From Candidatus Saccharibacteria bacterium UBA3218 (GTDB lineage: Bacteria > Patescibacteriota > Saccharimonadia > Saccharimonadales > Saccharimonadaceae), in NCBI GenBank assembly GCA_002363125.1, contig DEWE01000007.1, positions 1-41,833 of the forward strand: DNA of 41,833 nt, given 5' to 3'. The first letter of the stretch is position 1. Every line of letters begins with the position of its first letter. Under the pieces are notes generated by a model, which saw only the letters and a list, made by a program, of their open reading frames with translations, ran no database searches and was not told the DNA's origin. Shown piece after piece: positions 14,124-22,587 of this stretch. The position numbers were made by a program, and so were the translations under genes.

Positions 14124-14702
14124 ATGGCAAAGTACAAATTAACCGATGAACAAAGAACTATAATCAGTTCTACCGGACGTCAAGTAACGCTCCACCGCAT
14201 CCAGGCCGAAAAGACTTTTACGATCGAAGCCTGGAACAAACTCCACGTATCACCTAAAGTCATATTAAAAGGTGATCTCGGCGGTTGGGTCGAGAGCGAG
14301 GCGAATCTCTCTCAAGACGGCAAAGCCTGGATTAGCAAGAACGCGTGTGTTTTTGACGAAGCCATAGTCTGCGAGGATGCATACGTTGGTGGCGCCGTCA
14401 GAATTTCAGGAAAAGCGAGAATCTCTGGAAAGGCAAAAATTTCCGTAGGTGCTCGCATCGGTGATGAAGCAAAAGTCTACGGTGATGCCTGGATTTTTGG
14501 CTTCTCAGTCGTAGGAGGAAATGCCCAAGTTTATGGTAATGCCAAAATTTGCAGCACCACCATAAGAGGTGATGCCCAAGTTTATGGTAATGCCGTCGTA
14601 GACAACTGGCGACCTTCTATCTCTGGCGGAACCATTTGCGGAAACGACAGAAAGGTAAATCCTGTCTTGGAGTCCTTTAAACTGGGTCTCGAACATTTCT
14701 AA
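14124..14702 (+). CDS. YdcK-like left-handed beta-helix protein
   Basis: 192 aa. After an N-terminal part of about 55 residues (LTDEQRTIISSTGRQVTLHR) comes GDLGGWVESEANLSQDGKAW and then a run of hexapeptide-type repeats (residues about 68-165) of the form A-x-V/I-x-G-x-A: NACVFDEAIVCEDAYVGGAV, RISGKARISGKAKISVGAR, GDEAKVYGDAWIFG, GNAQVYGNAKI. This layout resembles E. coli YdcK and phage-encoded relatives. The repeats predict a left-handed parallel beta-helix; the transferase activity suggested by homology to acyltransferases is not established for this group. No signal peptide, so cytosolic. A full AGGAGG ribosome site 7 nt before ATG and a strong promoter suggest high expression, which differs from the leaderless neighbours dus and murD. 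Confidence 0.75.
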   Translation: MAKYKLTDEQRTIISSTGRQVTLHRIQAEKTFTIEAWNKLHVSPKVILKGDLGGWVESEANLSQDGKAWISKNACVFDEAIVCEDAYVGGAVRISGKARISGKAKISVGARIGDEAKVYGDAWIFGFSVVGGNAQVYGNAKICSTTIRGDAQVYGNAVVDNWRPSISGGTICGNDRKVNPVLESFKLGLEHF

Positions 14703-14712
14703 AGCACCAAAA

Positions 14713-14743
14713 ATTCCTCGACCTTCGGGTCGGGGGATTTTTT
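14713..14743 (+). terminator. Terminator after the YdcK-like gene
   Basis: CGACC-TTCG-GGTCG extended by further pairs to an 11-bp stem with G-U pairs, followed by a T-run. It lies just upstream of the murD promoter. Confidence 0.85.
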
Positions 14744-14756
14744 ATGTTATACATGC

Positions 14757-14762
14757 TATAAT
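14757..14762 (+). promoter_or_regulatory. -10 box of murD (leaderless)
   Basis: TGCTATAAT ending 6 nt before the ATG at 14769. Confidence 0.7.
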
Positions 14763-14768
14763 AACCTT

Positions 14769-15992
14769 ATGAAAATCGCATTACTCGGCTATGGCAAAGA
14801 AGGCCAAGCTGCCGAAAAATACTTCAAAGACAAATTCAACGCTACTTTTGATATTTTTCAAAATTTTACCACCGAAGAAATCCAAACTAAAGATTTTTCA
14901 TCCTACGATTTAGTTTTGCGTAGCCCCAGCGTCCCACCTCTAAATCTCCCCAATGAATCCACCCTTACTCGCTACTTTTTTGACCACTGCCCTTGCCAAA
15001 TCATCGGGGTTACCGCCACCAAAGGCAAAGGCACCACCTGCTCATTCATTAAATCTCTCCTCGACGCAGATGGCCAAGATGCCTACCTTATCGGCAATAT
15101 TGGCACGCCTGCAATAGAGGTTTTAGATTCCCTGTCACCAAATTCCGTCGTGGTTTACGAAATGTCTAGTTTTCAGCTTTGGGATTTGCAAAAATCTCCC
15201 CATATAGCAGTCCTTGGCCAACTCGAACCAGATCATCTCAACGTTCACAAAGATTACGCAGATTACCTATCTGCTAAATCTCACATTACTACGTACCAAA
15301 CCAGCGAAGATTTTCTGGTTTATTATTCCAAAAATCCAGAAACCGTCAAAATTGCAGATGCTTCTAAAGCGCAAAAAGTCCCTTACCCATTTGAAATCCA
15401 AGATAGTATTAAAAAAGCAGTCAAACTACCAGGAAATCACAACTTAGAAAATGCCCTTGCCGCCATCGCCACGGTTGCAAGTTTCAAGAATCTCTCACCA
15501 GAGAAATATATTAAAAGCAATCCTAAGCAAATCGAACAAGGCCTCGGTAACTTTAAAGGTCTTCCTCATCGTCTCGAATTTGTCCGCGAATTAAACGATG
15601 TCAAATATTATGACGACAATTTTTCTACCAACGTCTCATCTACCGAAGTCGCCATTAAAGCTTTCCCAAACGATAACTTAATTTTGATCGTCGGCGGTCG
15701 CGACAAAACAGACTACAAGGACCTACCAGAAATCTACGAATTACTAAAATCCGCAAATATCAAAAAAATCATTTTACTCGGCGAATCCGGCCACGAACTC
15801 GCTAAAAGATATCAAGACAAAAGATTTATCGTCGTAGAATCTCTAAAAGACGCCGTAAACACCGCCAAAACCGAAGCCGAGAAGATCACCCCATCAATCG
15901 TCATTATGTCTCCTGCCGCCGCCTCGTTTGATATGTTTAAAGACGTTTACGACAGAGGAGATCAGTATAAACTTCTAATTAGTAATTTGTAA
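14769..15992 (+). CDS. murD: UDP-N-acetylmuramoylalanine--D-glutamate ligase
   Basis: 407 aa. Cytosolic ATP-dependent ligase that adds D-Glu to UDP-MurNAc-L-Ala. N-terminal Rossmann part (KIALLGYGKEGQAA), then the ATP loop IIGVTATKGKGTT (residues 78-90), which deviates from the common GTNGKTT but keeps GKGTT, then YEMSSFQLW, the LEPDHLNVH motif, GNHNLENALAA, the HRLE motif and a C-terminal DDNFSTNVSSTEVAIKAF and LIVGGRDK. The SSFQL motif and the FxG fold are typical of MurD and distinguish it from MurC, E and F. It is a single gene with its own leaderless promoter; its last codons lie in an inverted repeat shared with the convergent peptidase gene. A complete peptidoglycan pathway cannot be judged from this window. 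Confidence 0.9.
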   Translation: MKIALLGYGKEGQAAEKYFKDKFNATFDIFQNFTTEEIQTKDFSSYDLVLRSPSVPPLNLPNESTLTRYFFDHCPCQIIGVTATKGKGTTCSFIKSLLDADGQDAYLIGNIGTPAIEVLDSLSPNSVVVYEMSSFQLWDLQKSPHIAVLGQLEPDHLNVHKDYADYLSAKSHITTYQTSEDFLVYYSKNPETVKIADASKAQKVPYPFEIQDSIKKAVKLPGNHNLENALAAIATVASFKNLSPEKYIKSNPKQIEQGLGNFKGLPHRLEFVRELNDVKYYDDNFSTNVSSTEVAIKAFPNDNLILIVGGRDKTDYKDLPEIYELLKSANIKKIILLGESGHELAKRYQDKRFIVVESLKDAVNTAKTEAEKITPSIVIMSPAAASFDMFKDVYDRGDQYKLLISNL

Positions 15993-16035
15993 GCATTTGC
16001 GCGAGCACAAGCGAATAAATTGCTAATTAGAAGTT
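15970..16035. repeat. Inverted repeat at the convergent ends of murD and the M16 peptidase gene
   Basis: 19-nt arms (15970-15988 and 16017-16035) with one mismatch. The left arm encodes the last residues of murD and the right arm carries the TAA stop of the M16 gene. The short core CATTTGCGCGAGCACAAGCG adds about six more pairs. No T-run, so it is not a canonical terminator although it may act as one in both directions. Confidence 0.8.
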
Positions 16036-17298
16036 CAATCTGTTTTCTAGCTCTGTAATCACAGCTTTTTCAACCGACGACACAGCGGCAAAGCCTTTGA
16101 TCCCGCTTCCCGCAAACTCTCGCGCCAACTCAATCATTTTAAATTTATCAACTGACTTGATCAATTCTGGCATATTGTAATATTTTTCCACCGTCTCATT
16201 GGTAAAATAATTGTCCGCATAGTAATCTGCAATTTGCCCCACCGTCTGCGCCCCCATCTGAAAACGCCCTAGCGCATAAGACTTTGCCGCCAAAAAATCC
16301 ATATCAAGAATTTCGCCATTCAAAGTTTTCATTAATTCTGTCTGAATCAGCTCAAACAAAGCTTCCGCATTTTCTACATTTACTTCACCATCAAAATCCC
16401 AATACGAATTTGTAGTATTGGACGCCACCGAACTGCCCATACCATACACTAACCCACGTTTTCTAGCCGCTCCAAAAATCTTTGAATTTGTCGTACCATT
16501 CAAAATATGATTGAGACAATTCATTGCGAAAACTTCATTTGGCTCTAAATGTCTAGGTGTCACCAAAGAAAACCCAAATGTAATATTGGACGCATCCTTT
16601 CGCCGGATCGACACCGCCTCGCCAGTATGTAAATCTGTCTGTGGGATCTCAAATTTTTCACCCTCACGCAAATCCCATTCATCTAGAGCTCTAATTATCT
16701 TATGTTTCCGACCCTTAATTTTACCAGCAATGATAAAAAGCATATTTTTTGCCGTGTGCGTCCTACGATAATGCTCGCGAATGTCTTTTAGTTCAATATT
16801 CGCAATAGTTTTGATTCTCTCTGGCAAATCCAAAATATCTTCACCCACTGCTTGTTGTACACGTGGCCACAAGAGCCGGTAATAATCATTCATATACCCG
16901 GTAAGTTCTGATTTTACGTTGGCTTTCTCAGATTGTAATTCTTCATCGTTAAACCTAGGTTCACAGATCGATAATCTCTGCAGATCCATAATCCGATCCC
17001 ACTCAAAATCCGCACATTCCGTCTCGTAACATACCGAAATATCTGATGTCCAAGCATTATGATAGGCTCCATTCTTAGTAAACTCCGCCTCGAAAGCCTG
17101 TTCATCCTTAAATTTCGCGTTCGCACCAAAAGCCAAGTGCTCAACTAGATGCGGAATCTCATAAACATCATGACTTTTGGCATATTGCATACCCGCCCGA
17201 AACTGAATTCTCGTAGACATCACCGTAGCACCAGGGATATCAATGAGAAGCCCCTTTGCTCCATTTTTTAGTGTGATTTCTTCAACCGAATGCTTCAT
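16027..17298 (-). CDS. M16 family zinc metallopeptidase (processing-peptidase type)
   Basis: 423 aa. The inverted zinc motif HxxEH is IPHLVEHLAFG (His50, Glu53, His54), and the third ligand Glu131 lies 77 residues after His54, as in pitrilysin-family enzymes. The domain pattern (N-terminal active half, then a second inactive-like half with ARKRGLVYGMGSSVAS) fits M16B enzymes of the PqqL/YmxG sort. No signal peptide, so it is probably cytosolic. It likely degrades small peptides or processes a secreted factor, but the substrate is unknown. A TAAAAT hexamer 8 nt before the ATG implies a leaderless or nearly leaderless mRNA. It is convergent with murD. Confidence 0.85.
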   Translation of the reverse strand: MKHSVEEITLKNGAKGLLIDIPGATVMSTRIQFRAGMQYAKSHDVYEIPHLVEHLAFGANAKFKDEQAFEAEFTKNGAYHNAWTSDISVCYETECADFEWDRIMDLQRLSICEPRFNDEELQSEKANVKSELTGYMNDYYRLLWPRVQQAVGEDILDLPERIKTIANIELKDIREHYRRTHTAKNMLFIIAGKIKGRKHKIIRALDEWDLREGEKFEIPQTDLHTGEAVSIRRKDASNITFGFSLVTPRHLEPNEVFAMNCLNHILNGTTNSKIFGAARKRGLVYGMGSSVASNTTNSYWDFDGEVNVENAEALFELIQTELMKTLNGEILDMDFLAAKSYALGRFQMGAQTVGQIADYYADNYFTNETVEKYYNMPELIKSVDKFKMIELAREFAGSGIKGFAAVSSVEKAVITELENRLNF

Positions 17299-17306
17299 GT
17301 TGACAA

Positions 17307-17312
17307 ATTTTA
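17307..17312 (-). promoter_or_regulatory. -10 box of the M16 peptidase gene
   Basis: Minus-strand TAAAAT ending 8 nt before the ATG at 17298. Slightly longer gap than the others. Confidence 0.5.
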
Positions 17313-17339
17313 ATTCTTATGCTATAATTAAGGTATCGG

Positions 17340-20090
17340 CTACTTCCGCTTGCGATTAGATTTCTTCTTCGAAGCGGATTTTTTCTTTTTTGAACCACCT
17401 CTTTTTGTCACCACTTTCCTCGCGTTAGTTTTTCTAGCGCTAGACTTATTCCCAAACTCACTATCTAAGTTTTTATTTCCCTTAGATATTTCATTAACTC
17501 CCTTCTCAGTCTGACTTTCCGCCATCTTCGTAAGCTCCGATTCATATTCCTCACCATCCATCACGTCGTCGGCTCTCGCTTCTGCTGGAGTAATTGAAAG
17601 TAGTATCTTCAAAACTTCCTCACGCAAATTTCGCTGCAAACCATCAAAGAGCTTCTGTGATTCAGAACGATATTCCACCAAAGGATCCCGCTGTCCAACC
17701 GAACGCCAATGAATACCCTCACGCAAGTGTTGCATATTTTCAAGATGTTGCATCCACAACGTGTCAAGAACTTTTAGATAAACTTCGCGCTCGATCTTGC
17801 GCATTGTTTCTGCGCCAAATTCTTCTTCCTTCTTTGCATAGGCCTCTTCTATAGCCTCCAAGGCCAACTTTTCGCGCTCTTTTTCCTTTCGTTTAATGCC
17901 AATACCATGGATAAGATCATCGTCAAAGTTAAATACTGCTTTAAATTCCTCGTCAAAGTTTTTATTCACACGCGAAGAAAATTCAGTCAAAGTCTTAGCT
18001 TCATCGCGCATTAAACGCTTAATTTCTGGATAAATATCATCGCCCATCAAAATCTTGCGACGCATCATATATACAACTTTACGATGACGATTAATCACGT
18101 TATCGTACTGTACCACATTTTTACGGGAATCGAAATTAAATCCCTCAATGCGTTTTTGCGCCGCTTCTAGAGTTCTAGAAATAGCCTTGGTTTGGATTGG
18201 TGTATCTTCATCTACACCAAGTCTAGTCATCAACATTTTTACTCTATCACCCTGGAAAATACGCATCAGATCATCTTCGCAGCTCACAAAGAATTGCGTT
18301 ACACCAGGATCGCCCTGACGACCACCACGACCACGCAACTGGTTATCTACACGTCTAGAATCATGACGCTCCGAACCAATCACCACTAAGCCACCGAGTT
18401 CTTTTACGCCTTTCCCAAGCTTAATATCCGTACCACGACCAGCCATGTTGGTAGCCAGTGTGATGGCACCCTTCTCGCCGGCCTTGGCAATAATCGCCGC
18501 TTCGCGCTCATTATTTTTTGCATTCAAAATTTCGTAAGGAATGCCCTGTGCATCCAAGTATCTTGCAATTTCTTCGTTGTTTGCGATCGAACCAGAACCT
18601 ACTAGTACTGGTTGACCTTTTTCATGATATTTGCGGATCTCATCAGCAATGGCTTTGAGCTTCCCAGCCTTGGTCTTATAAATAAGATCATCCTTATCCA
18701 CACGAATAATTGGCTTATTTGGTGGAATCTGAATTACGTCTAGTGCATAAATCTGCTGGAATTCCTCCGCCTCGGTAAACGCCGTACCGGTCATACCAGA
18801 TAATTTTGTATATAATCTAAAGAAATTCTGGAACGAAATCGTCGCAAGTGTCATCGACTCCTCTTTTACTACTACGCCCTCTTTAGCCTCAATAGCCTGG
18901 TGCAAACCCTCATTGTAACGACGACCTTGCATTAAACGTCCTGTGTGCTCATCCACAATAATCACTTCGCCAGAATTCGTCACCACATAATCCTTGTCGC
19001 GTTTGAAGATAATCTCTGCACGAATCGCTTGTTCCAAATGATATACCAACCTTGTATTCTTGGTAGAATACAAATTATCTACACCCAAAATCTCTTGGAC
19101 TTTTTCGATTCCAGCATCGGTCAAAGTTACCGAACGCCTCTTTTCATCTAGAATGTAATCTTCTGGCTTAAGTCTTGCCGCAACTTTTGCAAATTGATAA
19201 TAAGAATCTGGGTTATCACCTGCTGGAGCCGAAATGATAAGCGGTGTCCTAGCTTCGTCAATCAAGATTGAGTCTACTTCATCCACGATCGCAAAATTCA
19301 AACCTCTTTGACGCAAATACTTCACTTCGCTCGTCATGTTATCGCGCAAATAATCGAAACCAAATTCATTATTCGTACCATAAGTAATATCCGCCGCATA
19401 AGCTTCTTTACGCGTAGCTGGCTTCAAATGACGGAACCTTTCGTCTTCATGCTCGTCATTTTCGTATTCAGAATCATAAACAAAGGAAGCGTTATTGATA
19501 ATTACACCCACGCTCATACCGAGAAAATCGTAAATTGGACCATTCCAACCAGCATCACGTTGTGCAAGATAATCGTTTACCGTAACTACATGTACACCTC
19601 TACCAGTAAGACCGTTAAGATATGCTGGCAACATTGCAACTAAAGTCTTACCTTCACCAGTTTTCATCTCAGCCACATTTCCTTCATGAAGAGCAATACC
19701 ACCGATCAGCTGCACATCATAAGGCCTAAGACCTAAAATACGCTTTGAAGCTTCTCTTGCTACTGCAAAAACTTCTGGCAAAAGTTCGTTTAGAATCTTC
19801 GTGTCACTAACTGGTGGGCGCTTTTTACCAGTTTTATTAATCCCCTGCTCAGCCCGCGCCACTTTCAACGCTTTATCGATTTTACTCCTAAAAATCTCTG
19901 TCTGCTCAGCCAATTCTTTATCGCTCATCTTTTCGTATTTTGGCTCGAGCTTATTTATCTCTTGCGCTTTCTTCCACATCCTTTTCAAAATTTTCTTCTG
20001 GGCATCACCAAAAATACCCTGCAAAAACTTTGTAAGCGCAGTTTTATCTGCCAACTTATCAGTCGGTTTCTTCTCTTTTTTATTCACCAT
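17340..20090 (-). CDS. secA: Preprotein translocase ATPase SecA
   Basis: 916 aa. Motor of Sec export. Walker A is EMKTGEGKTLVA (residues about 141-152), the DEAD-like box is VDEVDSILIDEARTPLIIS, and the sequence contains the preprotein cross-linking and helicase-2 regions (TNMAGRGTDIKLG, VIGSERHDSRRVDNQLRGRG, QGDPG). The last 60 residues are a basic K/S/R-rich tail; the usual C-terminal zinc-binding SEC-C motif (CxCxSGxxxxxCC/H), which binds SecB and lipids, is missing. A second motif block is complete. ATG preceded by GGAGG, with a TGGTAAAAT -10 in the gap after hpf, so secA can be transcribed alone. Confidence 0.96.
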   Translation of the reverse strand: MVNKKEKKPTDKLADKTALTKFLQGIFGDAQKKILKRMWKKAQEINKLEPKYEKMSDKELAEQTEIFRSKIDKALKVARAEQGINKTGKKRPPVSDTKILNELLPEVFAVAREASKRILGLRPYDVQLIGGIALHEGNVAEMKTGEGKTLVAMLPAYLNGLTGRGVHVVTVNDYLAQRDAGWNGPIYDFLGMSVGVIINNASFVYDSEYENDEHEDERFRHLKPATRKEAYAADITYGTNNEFGFDYLRDNMTSEVKYLRQRGLNFAIVDEVDSILIDEARTPLIISAPAGDNPDSYYQFAKVAARLKPEDYILDEKRRSVTLTDAGIEKVQEILGVDNLYSTKNTRLVYHLEQAIRAEIIFKRDKDYVVTNSGEVIIVDEHTGRLMQGRRYNEGLHQAIEAKEGVVVKEESMTLATISFQNFFRLYTKLSGMTGTAFTEAEEFQQIYALDVIQIPPNKPIIRVDKDDLIYKTKAGKLKAIADEIRKYHEKGQPVLVGSGSIANNEEIARYLDAQGIPYEILNAKNNEREAAIIAKAGEKGAITLATNMAGRGTDIKLGKGVKELGGLVVIGSERHDSRRVDNQLRGRGGRQGDPGVTQFFVSCEDDLMRIFQGDRVKMLMTRLGVDEDTPIQTKAISRTLEAAQKRIEGFNFDSRKNVVQYDNVINRHRKVVYMMRRKILMGDDIYPEIKRLMRDEAKTLTEFSSRVNKNFDEEFKAVFNFDDDLIHGIGIKRKEKEREKLALEAIEEAYAKKEEEFGAETMRKIEREVYLKVLDTLWMQHLENMQHLREGIHWRSVGQRDPLVEYRSESQKLFDGLQRNLREEVLKILLSITPAEARADDVMDGEEYESELTKMAESQTEKGVNEISKGNKNLDSEFGNKSSARKTNARKVVTKRGGSKKKKSASKKKSNRKRK

Positions 20091-20128
20091 AGGCCTCCAA
20101 CAGAATTACTTCCCCCAATTTTACCACA

Positions 20129-20491
20129 TTATTTTCTCTTAATAAAGAGGTTGCGCCAATTTTTCTTCTGGCGATGTGGCTGAGCTTCCAACTTATATCT
20201 ACGAATTTGTCCAAGGAGCTTAGCTTCTAGTAAATCTACCCCCGCAAAAACATTCGAACATTCGTCACGCGCTGCGATTACCTTACCGCCAGGAATATCC
20301 ATCGCCACCGAAATTTCATATTTATCACTTTTATTTTTACCGATCTCAGAAACTACCAATTTTACGACTATATCTTTTTTTGAACCCCTCGGCAAATAAC
20401 GATCTAATTTTCCGATTCTTTTCTCAGCATACTTTTTAAATGAACTTTCGACCTTATAACCATTCCCACTTATTTCAATTTTCTCAATCAT
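20129..20491 (-). CDS. hpf: Ribosome hibernation promoting factor, short form
   Basis: 120 aa. RaiA/HPF family: MIEKIEISGNGYKVESSFKK then YAEKRIGKLDRYLPRGSKKD, the central VVSEIGKNKSDKYEISVAMD, and GGKVIAARDECSNVFAGVDL. It binds the decoding centre of stationary-phase ribosomes. It lacks the long-form C-terminal dimerisation domain and instead ends in a basic QPHRQKKNWRNLFIKRK. A GGAGG ribosome site is 4-5 nt before ATG. The hpf-secA order is conserved in many Gram-positive bacteria. Confidence 0.9.
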   Translation of the reverse strand: MIEKIEISGNGYKVESSFKKYAEKRIGKLDRYLPRGSKKDIVVKLVVSEIGKNKSDKYEISVAMDIPGGKVIAARDECSNVFAGVDLLEAKLLGQIRRYKLEAQPHRQKKNWRNLFIKRK

Positions 20492-20523
20492 TTTCCTCCT
20501 TGGAAATATTTATTTTACTCTTA

Positions 20524-21768
20524 TTAAATCTCTGACTTACCGCCAAGATATGGCCTCAAAACTTCTGGCACTTTCAATTTACCACCTTCGGTAGCATAAT
20601 TTTCCAACAGCACCACTAATGCCCGAGCCAAAGGAATTGCTGTACCATTCAAAGTATGAACAAATTCTATTGTGCCATCTTTGCGGCGTACTCTACAATT
20701 TACTGCCTGTGCTTGAAAATTAGTGCAGTTAGAACAACTGGTAATCTCCTGATATTTTTGATTCACTGGCGACCAATACTCCATATCATATTTTTTGGCT
20801 GCTGGAGCACCAAGATCTCCCGCGGCAATATTTACCACGTGATAAGGGATTCCTAACCCCTGCCAAATTTCTTCTTCTATAGCCAAAATTTTCTCATGTA
20901 ACTCTTTGCTCTGCTCTGGAAGACAGAATATATACATCTCTAATTTATTAAACTGATGCACCCTAAAAAGACCACGCGTGTATTTTCCGTAAGTGCCAGC
21001 CTCCTTACGAAAACATGCCGAATAGCCAGCATAAAGCAGTGGCAATTTATCTTCGTCGATAATTTCATCCATATGATAACCGGTAAGTGGCATCTCGGCC
21101 GTAGCAATCATCGCCAAATCTTCGCCCTCAATGTAATATTCATCAGACTGGTCAGAAGTTCTTGGATTAAAACCGCACCCCTCTAGTACTCTGGAAGATA
21201 CCATATCTGGCACAGTCATAAAAGTAAATCCATGTTCCAAAACCTTTGAAATACCATATTGAAGCAAAGCGTTTTCGAGTAATGCTAGTTCACCTTTAAG
21301 ATAATAAAACTTTGCGCCAGCTACCTTAGCACCACGCTCAAAATCTACCCAATCCCGACTCACGGCATAATCCAAGTGATCCACACCAGTCTGGTGGTTT
21401 TCTCCCCAATGCTTAATTTCTACACTATCCTCTTCTCCTCCCAGTGGTACGTCATCAAAGATTATATTCGGAACTGTTTTTATCAAAGCCTTCAATTTTT
21501 CTTCCGTCTCTGATAAATTTGCCTCCTTTTCGGCTAATTCTAACTTTATAGCCTTGCCAGCATTAATTAATTCCTGATCCGGCTTACCACCCTTCATCTT
21601 ACCAGCAACCTCGTTACGTTTTTGACGCAAATCCTCTACTACGGATAATTCTGTCTTTCTTGTATCGTCTAAATCTAAAATTTCCTGGATATTGATTTTA
21701 TAGCCTTTTTCTTTTGCGGATCGCTCCACAAGCTCCAAATTTTCTCGGATAAACTTCACATCTAACAT
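20524..21768 (-). CDS. serS: Seryl-tRNA synthetase
   Basis: 414 aa, normal length. Class II enzyme. N-terminal coiled coil for tRNA (residues about 30-100, QKRNEVAGKMKGGKPDQELI), motif 2 FRKEAGTYGKYTRGLFRVHQ and FNKLEMYIFC, motif 3 NGTAIPLARALVVLLENYA. TATAAT at 21775-21780 ends 6 nt before the ATG, so the mRNA is predicted to be leaderless. Confidence 0.96.
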   Translation of the reverse strand: MLDVKFIRENLELVERSAKEKGYKINIQEILDLDDTRKTELSVVEDLRQKRNEVAGKMKGGKPDQELINAGKAIKLELAEKEANLSETEEKLKALIKTVPNIIFDDVPLGGEEDSVEIKHWGENHQTGVDHLDYAVSRDWVDFERGAKVAGAKFYYLKGELALLENALLQYGISKVLEHGFTFMTVPDMVSSRVLEGCGFNPRTSDQSDEYYIEGEDLAMIATAEMPLTGYHMDEIIDEDKLPLLYAGYSACFRKEAGTYGKYTRGLFRVHQFNKLEMYIFCLPEQSKELHEKILAIEEEIWQGLGIPYHVVNIAAGDLGAPAAKKYDMEYWSPVNQKYQEITSCSNCTNFQAQAVNCRVRRKDGTIEFVHTLNGTAIPLARALVVLLENYATEGGKLKVPEVLRPYLGGKSEI

Positions 21769-21774
21769 ATTTTT

Positions 21775-21780
21775 ATTATA
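21775..21780 (-). promoter_or_regulatory. -10 box of serS (leaderless)
   Basis: Minus-strand TGATATAAT ending 6 nt before the ATG. Confidence 0.7.
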
Positions 21781-21843
21781 TCACCATTTTATCTTTTAGA
21801 TAATCTTTTGAGCATAAAAAAGACTCTAGATCGTGTATTTAAA

Positions 21844-22587
21844 TTATTTTATGGAATCGTAAATCTTTTGCCAATCCAACAACCTAATGTCCCCTGGACG
21901 AATATTTGTATCTATGCCTAAATCTGTAAAAATTCGTATAAGTTCATCCTTGGGCTTTACTTTAGCCAAATTATGAATTAATTTCTTACGCGGTGAAGAA
22001 AATCCTTGTTTAATTATCTTAAATACTTCTTCAGAAACCTCTGGAGTATGTGGAATCATAACTATCACCTGACTATCCACTTTTGGTGGTGGCGTAAATT
22101 CATCTCTAGGTACTACTGGGCCAAGCTCCACGTCCGCTCGATTTTTTACAAAAAGCGAAAGCATGGTCTCCTTTTTGTTTGCGATTCTCTCGGCAACCTC
22201 TTTTTGTATCAAAAGCACTATACGCTCTGGTTGATTTTTTAGAGTCAATAACTTTTCTATGATCGGACTCGTAATATAGTATGGTATATTTCCCGCCACT
22301 ACATAAGGTCGTTCTATATTGGAAAAGTCAAAACTTAAAATATCCGCATTAATAACATCTAATTTTTTACCAGGGAATGATTTTGGTAAATTTTTAGCCA
22401 AATTCTCATCATATTCTACTGCAATTACCCTGTCAAAACACTTCAATAAGCTACTAGTGAGGGTACCAAGCCCTGGCCCAATCTCTAAACACAATTTTCC
22501 TCCACCAGCAAGATTAGCAATTCCATCCAAAATTTCCCGATTTTTCAACCAGTGCTGACCAAGCGCCTTATTATTTTTATATACCAT
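21844..22587 (-). CDS. rsmA: 16S rRNA dimethyladenosine transferase
   Basis: 247 aa from ATG at 22587. Dimethylates two adjacent adenosines at the 3' end of 16S rRNA. Shows KALGQHWLKNREIL, motif I LEIGPGLGTLTSSLL, the target motif NIPYYITSPII, and the C-terminal VVPRDEFTPPPKVDSQVIVM and SSPRKKLIHNL. A longer reading frame starts 29 codons upstream but that part is inside the G5/3D gene; the ATG at 22587 overlaps the end of that gene by 11 nt and matches where KsgA proteins begin. The pairing with a G5/3D gene mirrors rpfB-ksgA in Mycobacterium and yabE-ksgA in Bacillus. A second, shorter rRNA methyltransferase homologue follows hisS. Confidence 0.93.
   Translation of the reverse strand: MVYKNNKALGQHWLKNREILDGIANLAGGGKLCLEIGPGLGTLTSSLLKCFDRVIAVEYDENLAKNLPKSFPGKKLDVINADILSFDFSNIERPYVVAGNIPYYITSPIIEKLLTLKNQPERIVLLIQKEVAERIANKKETMLSLFVKNRADVELGPVVPRDEFTPPPKVDSQVIVMIPHTPEVSEEVFKIIKQGFSSPRKKLIHNLAKVKPKDELIRIFTDLGIDTNIRPGDIRLLDWQKIYDSIK

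Noticed and set aside
17313..17335. Plus-strand TATGCTATAAT between the secA end and the M16 start
   Set aside because: It matches the -10 consensus but points into secA antisense with no gene downstream; could be an antisense promoter, but nothing else supports it.
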